NCBI RefSeq assembly: GCF_015712165.1
Contig: NZ_JADPZX010000001.1
Location: 62,001-126,000, forward strand
Length of the DNA stretch: 64,000 bases
Direction: 5' to 3'
DNA from: Streptomyces spinoverrucosus
GTDB lineage: Bacteria > Actinomycetota > Actinomycetes > Streptomycetales > Streptomycetaceae
A program made the translations under genes and the position numbers. The notes under the pieces are model-generated. The model had not been told where the DNA came from and searched no databases. It saw nothing but the letters and a program-made list of their open reading frames with translations. Shown piece after piece: positions 52,588-60,580 of this stretch; within the stretch, counting starts at the first letter, position 1; every line of letters begins with the position of its first letter.

Positions 52588-52890
52588 GACAGCTCGCGGC
52601 CGTCGTGGTGGGCCACCCGGCCGGCGGTGTGAAGGGGCAAACCGCCGACCGCTACGCCGTGGAGCTCTCCCGGCACGGCTTCGCCGCTCTGGCTTATGAC
52701 GCGGCCTACCAGGGTGAGAGCGAGGGCGAGCCGCGCGGCCTGGGGGATCCCTTCCAGCGCGCCGAGGACGTCCCCGCCGCGGCGTCGTACCTCACCACCC
52801 GTAGCGACATCGATCCGCGGCTCATCGGGGGCAGGGCATCTGCGCCTCAGGCAGCTACGTCCCCCATGCCGCACAGGCCGACCCGGCGTG
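52588..52890 (+). pseudogene. Alpha/beta-hydrolase remnant (middle part)
   Basis: [20 protein letters not shown], then [20 protein letters not shown] and [19 protein letters not shown], are typical of dienelactone-hydrolase-like proteins. Near 52830 a deletion removes the residues before the nucleophile elbow ([14 protein letters not shown] continues in a shifted frame) and the frame then stops. Both ends of the gene are gone. It starts where the reductase remnant on the other strand stops. Confidence 0.7.
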
Positions 52891-53065
52891 ATGCAGGATT
52901 CGGATCGCCCGGAAGGTAGGCCGCGCGCCCGCCTGACCGAATCGTCGTCGCCACCCGCCGCACAGGACCTGGGAATCGCCATTCCCGCTCCCCTCCCCTA
53001 CCGCCTACCGCCTACCGCCTACTGGGCACAACGCAGCCAAAGCGCGGACGATAGTGTCCAGGCGC

Positions 53066-53497
53066 ATGAGCAGCGTTGAAATGACAGGCACCGTCGAGGA
53101 CTTCGGGCATCTGGTCGCCCTGGTGGAGCAGACCGGCGAGCGCGTGACCCTCACTACGGACGGCCAGCCAGTGAGCGTGCTTTTCCCGGCGGCCGAGCTG
53201 GCCGAGCTGGAGCACTTCGCGCAGCGCGCTGACAGGGCGCCGATACCGGTGCCGGACGCGGCCGAGGAACGCCCACCGGGCCCGGAGCAGCATGGCCCAT
53301 ACACCCGGTACGTGCACGCGGACGGCGAGCGTATGACGTTCACACGGGACCGGGTGGTCGTGGCCGAGCTGCGGACCGCGGGCTGGGTCGAGTGGCTGGA
53401 GGAACGGGCCATGTACGGACGCCAGACATACATGGACCCCAAGCAGTCCAAGGCGTTCGCCGAGTTCCTCGCCCGTCAGCCCCCGGTCGGGGAGTAG
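53066..53497 (+). CDS. Phd/YefM-like antitoxin-type protein without adjacent toxin
   Basis: The ATG at 53066 gives 143 residues. The N-terminal half matches the Phd/YefM DNA-binding fold (FGHLVALVEQTGERVTLTTD, GQPVSVLFPAAELAELEHF). The C-terminal half is longer than in classical antitoxins and carries HADGERMTFTRDRVVVAELR. No RelE, Doc or PIN gene follows; the next gene encodes an acetyltransferase. It may be a stand-alone regulator. Confidence 0.6.
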   Translation: MSSVEMTGTVEDFGHLVALVEQTGERVTLTTDGQPVSVLFPAAELAELEHFAQRADRAPIPVPDAAEERPPGPEQHGPYTRYVHADGERMTFTRDRVVVAELRTAGWVEWLEERAMYGRQTYMDPKQSKAFAEFLARQPPVGE

Positions 53498-53532
53498 TGA
53501 AGAGGGCTGATTCGATCGGCTGCCTCACTCTC

Positions 53533-54072
53533 ATGTCCTCACTGTCCGCCGCTGCGGTCTGGCCATGCGTCATCGAGACCCCCAGACTGATCCTGCGTCC
53601 CGCCCAACTCACCGACGTGCCCGCCTTCACCCGGCTGTGGACCGACGACGATGTCCGGCGCTTCCTGGGCGGGCCTGTCGCCGAAGACCAACTCGCCACC
53701 TATCAGCAGAAGTTCGCGAGCCGTCCCAATCTCTTCACCGTGGTCACGCGGCAAGACGCAGTCACGCTGGGCTCGGTGTCGATCGATCCGAAGTCCCGGT
53801 TCGACGGCCGACGAGAGGTGTCATACTCCTTTCTTCCGGAACACTGGGGACAGGGCTATGCCCGTGAGGCTGTAACGGCCGTAGTCAGCTGGGCCTTCGA
53901 CCACATCCCCTCGGACGATCCCTCCATCATCGCGGTCACCCAGGAGGCCAACAGCCGCTCACGGCGCCTTCTTGAAGCCATCGGCATGCGCCCGATCGGC
54001 AGTTTCATCGAGTGGGATGCTCCGCAGACGATGTACTCCACGCAGCGCAAAGACCTCCGCGCCGGCCTGTGA
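53533..54072 (+). CDS. GNAT-family N-acetyltransferase (RimJ/RimL-like)
   Basis: The ATG at 53533 gives 179 residues. ETPRLILRPAQLTDVPAFTR at the N-terminus, YSFLPEHWGQGYAREAVTAV (acetyl-CoA loop) and TQEANSRSRRLLEAIGMRPI are characteristic of the RimJ/RimL-type Acetyltransf_3 group. The substrate could be a protein N-terminus or a small molecule. It follows the Phd-like gene by 35 bp. Confidence 0.92.
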   Translation: MSSLSAAAVWPCVIETPRLILRPAQLTDVPAFTRLWTDDDVRRFLGGPVAEDQLATYQQKFASRPNLFTVVTRQDAVTLGSVSIDPKSRFDGRREVSYSFLPEHWGQGYAREAVTAVVSWAFDHIPSDDPSIIAVTQEANSRSRRLLEAIGMRPIGSFIEWDAPQTMYSTQRKDLRAGL

Positions 54073-54089
54073 CCTTCATGCCGAACGGC

Positions 54090-54265
54090 TTATGACGAGC
54101 TGTGGCAGTTGTTCCAGGACCTGGCGTCGGAGGCGCCGACGCGCCCGCGGGGCGGGGGACGGCGGCGGTGCGACGACTGTGCGGGGCGAGCACTTCCTGG
54201 CCTTCGTCGGCATCGCCGGCGCCCTCTTCTGTTACCGCCGCATGCATCAACTGAGGCGACCTCTT
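54090..54265 (+). pseudogene. Internally deleted IS5-type transposase
   Basis: The first residues (YDELWQLFQDLASEAPTRPR) are followed within 100 bp, in another frame, by the last (GEHFLAFVGIAGALFCYRRM). About 200 codons between them are missing. This is what an internal-deletion derivative of an IS427-type element looks like. Confidence 0.6.
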
Positions 54266-54308
54266 TATTGGTTTGCCGCCGACCAGCCTGTGTGGATAGG
54301 AAGCCTGC

Positions 54309-54851
54309 ATGCTAAGAGGCAACAAGGTCGGACTCAGGGCCCGGCACGAGGACGACATTCCGATCCTGCGGGCCGAGCTCTACGACGACGTGGTCAACGC
54401 CTCCCGGTCCGAAGGCCGGCCGTGGCGGCCGATCACGCCTGGCTCGAAGGACTCGCGGCTCGTGGTGGACGACAAGGAGCAGGCGCACGTCCCGTTCTCC
54501 GTGGTGGAGCTGGACGGCGGCACGCTGGTCGGCACCGCGACGCTGTGGGGCATCGACAACCACAACCGGTCCGCGCACATCGGACTCGGGCTGCTGCCGT
54601 CATCCCGCGGCAAGGGCTACGGCACCGACGTGGTCGCGGTGCTGTGCCACTACGGTTTCGTCGTACGCGGCCTGCAACGGCTGCAGATCGAGACGCTGTC
54701 GGACAACTTCGCCATGCTGCGCTCCGCCGAGCGCAACGGCTTCGTCCGCGAGGGCGTGCTGCGCTCCGCGGCCTGGGTGATGGGCGAGTTCCTGGACGAG
54801 GTGCTGCTCGGGCTCCTAGTCCATGACTGGAAGCCGGACTCGAAGGGCTAG
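54309..54851 (+). CDS. GNAT-family N-acetyltransferase
   Basis: The protein has 180 residues. NKVGLRARHEDDIPILRAEL, then LGLLPSSRGKGYGTDVVAVL (the acetyl-CoA binding loop RGKGYG) and LSDNFAMLRSAERNGFVREG, are complete. It is another RimJ/RimL-like protein, only distantly related to the one at 53533. Residue substrate unknown. It stands alone. Confidence 0.92.
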   Translation: MLRGNKVGLRARHEDDIPILRAELYDDVVNASRSEGRPWRPITPGSKDSRLVVDDKEQAHVPFSVVELDGGTLVGTATLWGIDNHNRSAHIGLGLLPSSRGKGYGTDVVAVLCHYGFVVRGLQRLQIETLSDNFAMLRSAERNGFVREGVLRSAAWVMGEFLDEVLLGLLVHDWKPDSKG

Positions 54852-55517
54852 GCTGCCTGCCACCCGACGGTCAAGGGCAGGCCGGCGAGCCGACATGGAC
54901 GACCGAGGGTCGGACGGCGTCGTTGTGCCCGCGCGGGCCGTGGGCCCTGTCAGCCGACCAACAAGCGATACGCCCAGGGCGGCAGCCCTCTTCCAAGCCA
55001 TGGCGTCCCTTGACGGGCCGCCTCCACTTGGTGGTCGAGCGCACCATGGCCAGCTACATCACCGCAGGCGGGCGGCCCTTGCGCGCAGCTCGGGCCAAAG
55101 CCCGAACACCAGCCGCTGCTCAAGGCGCTCATCGGTACCTACGTCACGTTCATCCGCCTGGCGCGAGACCCGGTGTTCGGCCCGGGCGTAGTCCTCGTCG
55201 GTTCGAAGAGCAGCGCCTGCGGCGTGAAACCGGTCAACTATGTCTTGGCAACGACGCGCTCAGCATGCTCCCAAGGCGGCTCAGCGAAGTCCGCCTCCTC
55301 CGCGAGTGAAGCCTCTGACGGCGCCCCCTGGCTCTGCGATCTGTTCAGGTTCTCGCCGTCGGGGCGGCGCTTCACTGCATCTCCGCCGTCGACCTGCACG
55401 GCATCGTCGGGGTTGACTGGCTCAGATCATCGATTCCATGGAGTGGCTGTCGTCTGAAGGCAGTCGACGGGAGTGGATACTGGTCCCGAATGCAGGCGCG
55501 GACGAGGAGCACGACCG
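54852..55517. other. 666-bp region without a recognised gene
   Basis: Short open frames overlap on both strands; none has a family signature or a consistent frame. A plus-strand stretch near 55110 (PLLKALIGTYVTFIRLARDP) is protein-like but isolated. Confidence 0.35.
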
Positions 55518-56027
55518 GTGACCAGCGACAACCGCATAGGGCCGCCCAGTTGTGGCAGCGAACGCGACATGCTGCGGGCTTACCTCGACTACCACCGTGC
55601 AACCCTCGCCATGAAGTGCGAAGGGCTTACCACCGGGGAGCTGCGGAAGCGGTCGATGCCGCCTTCGACGCTTTCGTTGCTCGGTCTGGTGCGGCACATG
55701 GCGGAGGTGGAACGTGCTTGGTTCCGTCGAGTGTTCGAGGACAACGACGCGCCCATGGTCTGGTCCGACAAGATCGATTTTCAGGCGGCGTACGACGCGA
55801 GCGCGTCGACCAGGGAGGAGGCGTTCGCGGTCTGGGAGGCCGAGGTGGAGAACTCACGACGTATCGAGCGGGCGGCCGAGTCCCTGGACCGTGCCGGCTA
55901 CCAGCCCAGATGGGGCAAGGAGGTGTCACTGCGGATGGTGATGCTGCACGTGCTCCTGGAGTATGGCCGTCACAACGGGCACGCGGACTTTCTGCGTGAG
56001 GGTATCGACGGGACGGTGGGCGCCTGA
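55518..56027 (+). CDS. DUF664 / DinB-superfamily protein
   Basis: The GTG at 55518 gives 169 residues. MLRAYLDYHRATLAMKCEGL starts helix 1; SLLGLVRHMAEVERAWFRRV carries the first metal-binding His; EYGRHNGHADFLREGIDG carries the other two. This resembles mycothiol-dependent DinB enzymes. It is a distant paralogue of the protein at 41176. No partner gene nearby. Confidence 0.92.
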   Translation: MTSDNRIGPPSCGSERDMLRAYLDYHRATLAMKCEGLTTGELRKRSMPPSTLSLLGLVRHMAEVERAWFRRVFEDNDAPMVWSDKIDFQAAYDASASTREEAFAVWEAEVENSRRIERAAESLDRAGYQPRWGKEVSLRMVMLHVLLEYGRHNGHADFLREGIDGTVGA

Positions 56028-56059
56028 ACGGCCTCCGATTTCAAAAGCCGTTCCCTTCA

Positions 56060-56190
56060 GGAGGATCACCGAAGACCGACGACCTGCTGAAGGACGCACC
56101 GCATCTCGCTTCGTGGCGGCCCGCAGTGGGCATCGCCGCGGCTCACCGAGGCCAAGCTGGTCACGCTCGCCATGGTGCGGGCAATGCTCG
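56060..56190 (+). pseudogene. N-terminal transposase fragment (IS982-like)
   Basis: KTDDLLKDAPHLASWRPAVG and, one frame away, LTEAKLVTLAMVRAMLG match the first 60 residues of IS982-type transposases. The remainder is absent. Confidence 0.5.
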
Positions 56191-56314
56191 GATTGGCTTT
56201 GCACGTGGAATCTGGTTCTGGTCCAACTTCTGTGGAGCTCTCACGCTCTGCAACATCTCGGGATTGGATGGAGCTTCGTGACTCGTTGACAGACCTGTTT
56301 GGGATCATGCCCGC

Positions 56315-56614
56315 ATGGACTTCGAGCTCGCCCCACCAATCGGCGTTGGCCCGTTGCGGATCGGTATGACTCGGCAATCAGCCAACACGGCGTTGGACTC
56401 GCTCCGCGATCTCTCCGCGGTCTCGGAGTCCGACCGGCCGGGTCAGCACGTTTTCCGTCCCAGTGGACTGATGATCAGCATCCACTGCACGCGAGACATG
56501 CTCGAAGCCATTGAGCTCGGGAGGCCGTCGACTCAGACAGACCGAGTCATCTTTCGGGGGCTGGACGTGTTCGCGATCCCGGCCCGCGAGCTGGTGCAAC
56601 GCATGGGCGAGTAG
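56315..56614 (+). CDS. Small hypothetical protein
   Basis: The protein has 99 residues from an ATG at 56315 (MDFELAPPIGVGPLRIGMTR). The pattern GVGPLRIGMTRQSANTALDS, an apparent beta-hairpin plus helix, recurs in small actinobacterial proteins of unknown role. VFRPSGLMISIHCTRDMLEA and GLDVFAIPARELVQRM follow. It ends cleanly and could be complete or the first half of a longer ancestor. Confidence 0.6.
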   Translation: MDFELAPPIGVGPLRIGMTRQSANTALDSLRDLSAVSESDRPGQHVFRPSGLMISIHCTRDMLEAIELGRPSTQTDRVIFRGLDVFAIPARELVQRMGE

Positions 56615-56651
56615 ACCTCGATCGGGGCAGACTCCGACGACCCAGCGTCTT

Positions 56652-56897
56652 TCACAAGGGCGGGTCTTCCGCCGGCCTGACGTTCTTGCGCACGCGTTCC
56701 TGTTCCATGGCGCGTTTGACGGCCTGGGCTCCGGGGTCACCCTCCTGGATGAGGTCGACACCGATGGACGACAGGCCCTTGGTCTTGCGCCAGTAGATCC
56801 AGCCCCGAGCCTCTACCGCCAGCAGAACCCGATCCGCCAGGAACACAGCAACGCCCAGCCCAACGGCTACTCCGGCGGCCCGCAACACAGTGTCCAC
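56652..56897 (-). CDS. Small membrane-anchored hypothetical protein
   Basis: The protein has 81 residues from an ATG at 56897. An N-terminal transmembrane helix (LRAAGVAVGLGVAVFLADRV) is followed by a hydrophilic tail (SSIGVDLIQEGDPGAQAVKR). It is probably a cytoplasm-facing membrane peptide. Not recognised. Convergent with the 56315 gene. The 364 bp to the next gene (56898-57261) show nothing credible. Confidence 0.55.
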   Translation of the reverse strand: MDTVLRAAGVAVGLGVAVFLADRVLLAVEARGWIYWRKTKGLSSIGVDLIQEGDPGAQAVKRAMEQERVRKNVRPAEDPPL

Positions 56898-57261
56898 CAG
56901 TCAGCGACCATGTCTCAGCCGATCGACCCAGCGGCCGAGCCCCCGACGTGACCGGCGGGGACGCGGCTGAAGGGGCCGACGCTCCTCTACTTCAGGGGGC
57001 GCATCACTTCGACGTCCGGACCCCCCAACAGTCGTCCGGATCGCGCCGGCTGCCGTGCGGAACGTGACCTGATCCCAGCTACGCCGGATGCAATCGGCAG
57101 GCTGACCTCCCGCGCCCGGCTCCCCGTTCCCGGCCCCCGGCCCCCGCCCCGCAACGGTTCATCGACCACGCGCTGAGCCGGGCGCCCGAAGCCGGTGGCG
57201 CGGTCGCAAGCCGCCACCGACAAGTGGTCCCCCGTCAGTCCTTGGCCTCGGTGCGCTCCCC

Positions 57262-58482
57262 TCACTGCTCCCGCATGCCCCAAGGAGACCCGTACTCAGT
57301 GAGCAGGTCCAGGAAGGGGCGGGCCGGGAAGGCCTCCGGGCCCAGCACGCCCTTGCCGGTCCAGTTGCCCGACGCCAGGAGTTCCAGGGCGATGACGGGG
57401 TTGATCGCGGTCTGCCACACCACGGCCTGGCAGCCGTACTCCGCCATGGACCACTGGTTGTCGACGACGTGGTACAGGTACACCTCGCGCCGCTTCCCGT
57501 CCTTGAGGCCGCGCACCAGGGTGCCGGCGCAGGTCTTGCCCCGCATGCGTTCGCCCAGTGTGGCGGGGTCGGGGAGGCATGCTGCGACGACGTCACGGGG
57601 CGAGACGGCGACCGTGCCGTCGGGGCCGGGTACGGTGACGGGTTCCGTGCGGTCGAGTCCCAGCAGATGCAGGGTCTTCAGGGTGTCGATGAATTCGGTG
57701 CCCAGGCCGTACTTGAAGGTGACCCGCCGCGCGTCGATCCACCGTGGCACGAGCAGGACCTCCTCGTGCTCGACGTTCACGCACTCGACCGGGCCGATGC
57801 CCTCGGGGAAGTCGAAGACCTCGGGTTCGCTGAAGGGCGCGGTGGTGAACCAGCCGCGCTCCGCCTCGTAGATCACCGGCGGGTTGAGGCATTCTTCGAT
57901 CGTCGTCCAGATGCTGAAGGACGGCGCGAAGGCGAGGCCGTCGACGGTGAGATCGGCTCCGTCGCGAATGCCGATCTCGTCGATCCGGTCGAAGAGTTCG
58001 TCGGCCGCGTGGCGGGCGAAGACGTCGGACAGGCCCGGTTCCACGCCCATGCCGACCAGCGCCAGGGCGCCGCTCTCCTCCCACTGGGCCGCCTGCGCGA
58101 ACTGCGCGTCGCCGAGCTTCACCCCGCACTCCTCGTACGGGCGCTCGGGATGCGGCCGGGACAGCGACATGGCCATGTCCAGGTACGTGACGCCCGCGGT
58201 GCGCGCCGCCTGGAACAGGGGCATCACGAAGCGCGGGTCGGTGGCGTTGAGCAGGACGTCGCACGAGTGGCGACGCAGCAGTGACGCGACCGCCTGCTCG
58301 TCTCCGGCATCCACCTGCTCCGCCCGGAAGCGGTCGCCGCGGTCCCCCAGGGACGCGACGGCCGCCTCGGCCCGTGCCGGGTCGTAGTCGGCCACGATCA
58401 TGGTGTCGAGGAACGGCCGGCGGGCCGCGATCCGGGTGATCGCCGTGCCCACGCCACCGGCTCCCACGAGAAGTACGCGCAT
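57262..58482 (-). CDS. Saccharopine-dehydrogenase-family oxidoreductase
   Basis: The protein has 406 residues. It has an N-terminal NAD(P) motif (VLLVGAGGVGTAITRIAARR), CDVLLNATDPRFVMPLFQAA, GVTYLDMAMS and VGMGVEPGLSDVFARHAADE, then a catalytic domain ending with AVVWQTAINPVIALELLAS. This matches the Lys9/saccharopine-dehydrogenase-like group, which reduces or oxidises amino-acid imines. It is divergent from a TetR gene whose operator-like inverted repeat lies between them. Confidence 0.93.
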   Translation of the reverse strand: MRVLLVGAGGVGTAITRIAARRPFLDTMIVADYDPARAEAAVASLGDRGDRFRAEQVDAGDEQAVASLLRRHSCDVLLNATDPRFVMPLFQAARTAGVTYLDMAMSLSRPHPERPYEECGVKLGDAQFAQAAQWEESGALALVGMGVEPGLSDVFARHAADELFDRIDEIGIRDGADLTVDGLAFAPSFSIWTTIEECLNPPVIYEAERGWFTTAPFSEPEVFDFPEGIGPVECVNVEHEEVLLVPRWIDARRVTFKYGLGTEFIDTLKTLHLLGLDRTEPVTVPGPDGTVAVSPRDVVAACLPDPATLGERMRGKTCAGTLVRGLKDGKRREVYLYHVVDNQWSMAEYGCQAVVWQTAINPVIALELLASGNWTGKGVLGPEAFPARPFLDLLTEYGSPWGMREQ

Positions 58483-58520
58483 GGTCGGTATCGCCTCTCA
58501 GTTGTGTGTCGATCGGAGTT

Positions 58521-58556
58521 GAGCGGGACCTGAACGGAATCAAAGGCGTCCCGCTC
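58521..58556. promoter_or_regulatory. Inverted repeat in the tetR / dehydrogenase promoter
   Basis: GAGCGGGAC (58521-58529) and GTCCCGCTC (58548-58556) are perfect 9-bp arms separated by 18 bp, in the 128-bp divergent intergenic region. A TetR dimer site is the likely use. Confidence 0.5.
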
Positions 58557-58610
58557 GTTTAAGGTCAATCGCGTTGGCATAAGACGCGCCCGCGTTTGAG
58601 GAGCCTGAAG

Positions 58611-59330
58611 TTGCCGAAGCCCGTCGTCCCCGAGGAACTCCGGCGGCGCCGCCGCCCCACCAGGAGCGGCACCGTCCTGTCCGAGGAACTGTTCGTCGAG
58701 GCGGCCCTGCGTCTGCTGCGGGAGCACGGCAGCGCAGGGCTCACCGCCCGTCGCCTGGGCCTGGTCCTCGACTGCGACCCCAGCACGCTGTACCGCTACT
58801 TCCGGGGAATGGACGATCTGATCCTCGCCATCGGCGACCGACTCATCGGGCAGGCGCTGGACGGCTGGCAGCCCACGGGGAAGTGGCGGCCGGATCTGTA
58901 CGACGTGGGCCTGCGCATCCACGCCGCGTACGTCGCCCATCCTCAGGCGGCCCAGCTGACCGCGAGCCGTGTCTCGGGGCGGGCCAACGAGCTGGCCGCC
59001 GACGAGGCGGTCCTTGACGTCCTCCGCACGGCGGGCTTCCCCATGCCGGACACCGTGCGCATCTACCACGCGTTCATCGACCAGACGCTGGCCTTCGCCG
59101 CCCTCGACGCCGCGTCGCTGGCCCTGCCGAAGCAGTCGTTGCGCGCGGACGAGGACATGTGGCGTTCGACGTACGCGACACTGCCCGCCAGCGCGTACCC
59201 CCGTATCGCCGAGGCGGCGCCCCTCCTTGCCTCCCGCATGATCACCAGTGCGTTCCCGACCGCCCTGCGGATGCTCCTGGACGGCGTGGCCACTCAGCGG
59301 GAGCGGCTGCGAGGCAGGGACGGCCGGTGA
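58611..59330 (+). CDS. TetR-family transcriptional regulator
   Basis: I place the start at the TTG at 58611, 9 bases after AGGAG, rather than the TTG at 58596; 239 residues. Helix-turn-helix: SAGLTARRLGLVLDCDPSTL then YRYFRGMDDLILAIGDRLIG. The C-terminal domain (TetR_C-like) ends with ITSAFPTALRMLLDGVATQR. It is divergent from the saccharopine-dehydrogenase-like gene and probably controls it. Confidence 0.92.
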   Translation: MPKPVVPEELRRRRRPTRSGTVLSEELFVEAALRLLREHGSAGLTARRLGLVLDCDPSTLYRYFRGMDDLILAIGDRLIGQALDGWQPTGKWRPDLYDVGLRIHAAYVAHPQAAQLTASRVSGRANELAADEAVLDVLRTAGFPMPDTVRIYHAFIDQTLAFAALDAASLALPKQSLRADEDMWRSTYATLPASAYPRIAEAAPLLASRMITSAFPTALRMLLDGVATQRERLRGRDGR

Positions 59331-59493
59331 GCGGCCGTCGCCGAGTCCGTTCTGTCGGCCTGCCACCACGGTCGCCGGGCTCGTCGGTCCCGCGGTGAGC
59401 GTCTCCGCGGAGCTGCGTCGACTCCGCGCCGGGCGGGCCGATTGAGGGATTGGTGCTCGCCGGGCATGGGCAGGCAGCACGGCAGAACGTGAC

Positions 59494-60087
59494 ATGAACA
59501 CGCCCACCTTCCCCCACAGGAGGCCGACCTTGCACGCACGCACGTTCGTCCCCATCCTCACCGCAGCCTTAGCAGCGGCCCTGATGACCGCCGGTCAGGC
59601 GCACGCCGCGCCGACGGACGCCGATGCGTCGGCCCTCGCGGCCCGCGTCGTCACGTACGACGCCAGTGCGTCGGCGGAGTTCAGGGCCGCCGTCGACCGG
59701 GGTGCGGCTGTCTGGAACGAGAGCGTGGACAGTGTCGAGCTGCGCCCCGCCGCGGCCGGACAGCGCGCCAACATCAGGATCCTGGCCGACAACGGCTGGC
59801 CCCGGGCCGTGACCACCTCGCTCGGCAACGGAACCGTCTACATGGGTCGGCAGGCCGTCGACCAGGGCTATGACACGGTCCGGATATCGGCGCACGAACT
59901 CGGCCACATCCTGGGCCTGCCCGACCGCAAGCCCGGCCCCTGCACCAGCCTCATGTCCGGTTCCAGCGCGGGCGTGTCGTGCACCAACCCGTATCCCGAC
60001 GCGGCCGAGAGGGCGGAGGTCGAGGACAACTTCGGTCTCGCACTCGCGCATCCGGCAGGCGTCGTGGGCGATGTGGTGGTCGACTGA
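59494..60087 (+). CDS. Secreted zinc metalloprotease, snapalysin-like
   Basis: The protein has 197 residues with a Sec signal (TFVPILTAALAAALMTAGQA then HAAP). The mature part carries VTYDASASAEFRAAVDRGAA near the start, and the zinc site HELGHILGLPD (about 132-142), the Met-turn CTSLMSGSSAG and two Cys that could form a disulfide (CTS, CTN). This is the M7 family of small neutral proteases of Streptomyces. The usual adjacent LysR-type activator gene is not present. Confidence 0.93.
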   Translation: MNTPTFPHRRPTLHARTFVPILTAALAAALMTAGQAHAAPTDADASALAARVVTYDASASAEFRAAVDRGAAVWNESVDSVELRPAAAGQRANIRILADNGWPRAVTTSLGNGTVYMGRQAVDQGYDTVRISAHELGHILGLPDRKPGPCTSLMSGSSAGVSCTNPYPDAAERAEVEDNFGLALAHPAGVVGDVVVD

Positions 60088-60202
60088 CACACCGAGGTGC
60101 GGGGCGGGTCGGCCGTCCCCGCGCACTTCGCCGAATGAGCTGGCACAACGCATCGGTGGAGGCGGGATCCTGAAGTTCTGAAGCGTTCTCTTTGAGAAGC
60201 CC

Positions 60203-60418
60203 TCAGTCGGTCCCGCGCTCCATGACGCGGCGGGCGGCCTCGGCTTCCGCCGCCGGAGGCGACAACTCGTCCAGGGTGTCGAGCTCGTCGTCCGCTTCGA
60301 GCTCCCGCTCCCAGGCGGCCGCGAGGCGTTCCTGTTCCTCGCGAGGCCTGGCCCTGACAGCCTCCCGGTGATCCGGGTCCAGAGCCATCAGGAATCGTCC
60401 GACCGAATCTGCCGGCAT
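60203..60418 (-). CDS. Small acidic hypothetical protein
   Basis: The ATG at 60418 with AAGGAG gives 71 residues. It is helical and very acidic toward the end (REEQERLAAAWERELEADDE, LDTLDELSPPAAEAEA). It could be a stress-related or regulatory peptide; not recognised. It lies between the protease and GH92 genes, with no shared transcript evident. Confidence 0.6.
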   Translation of the reverse strand: MPADSVGRFLMALDPDHREAVRARPREEQERLAAAWERELEADDELDTLDELSPPAAEAEAARRVMERGTD

Positions 60419-60580
60419 GCCGTGCTCCTTGTCGCTGGACTGAGTGCCGCCGCTCCTGGCCAGCATGGGCAACCAAGCCCGCGCCGGACGCCCGACACGG
60501 CCTGCGACCACCCTGATGGCCCTCCGTTCCTGGCTTCGCTCACACGGAGTTGGATCGGCCCGCGGCCGTACGCCGCGCTG

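Noticed and set aside
53066..53497. Toxin-antitoxin pair
   Set aside because: Only an antitoxin-like protein is visible; the following gene is a complete acetyltransferase of the RimJ/RimL type, not the toxin-type GNAT next to an RHH antitoxin.
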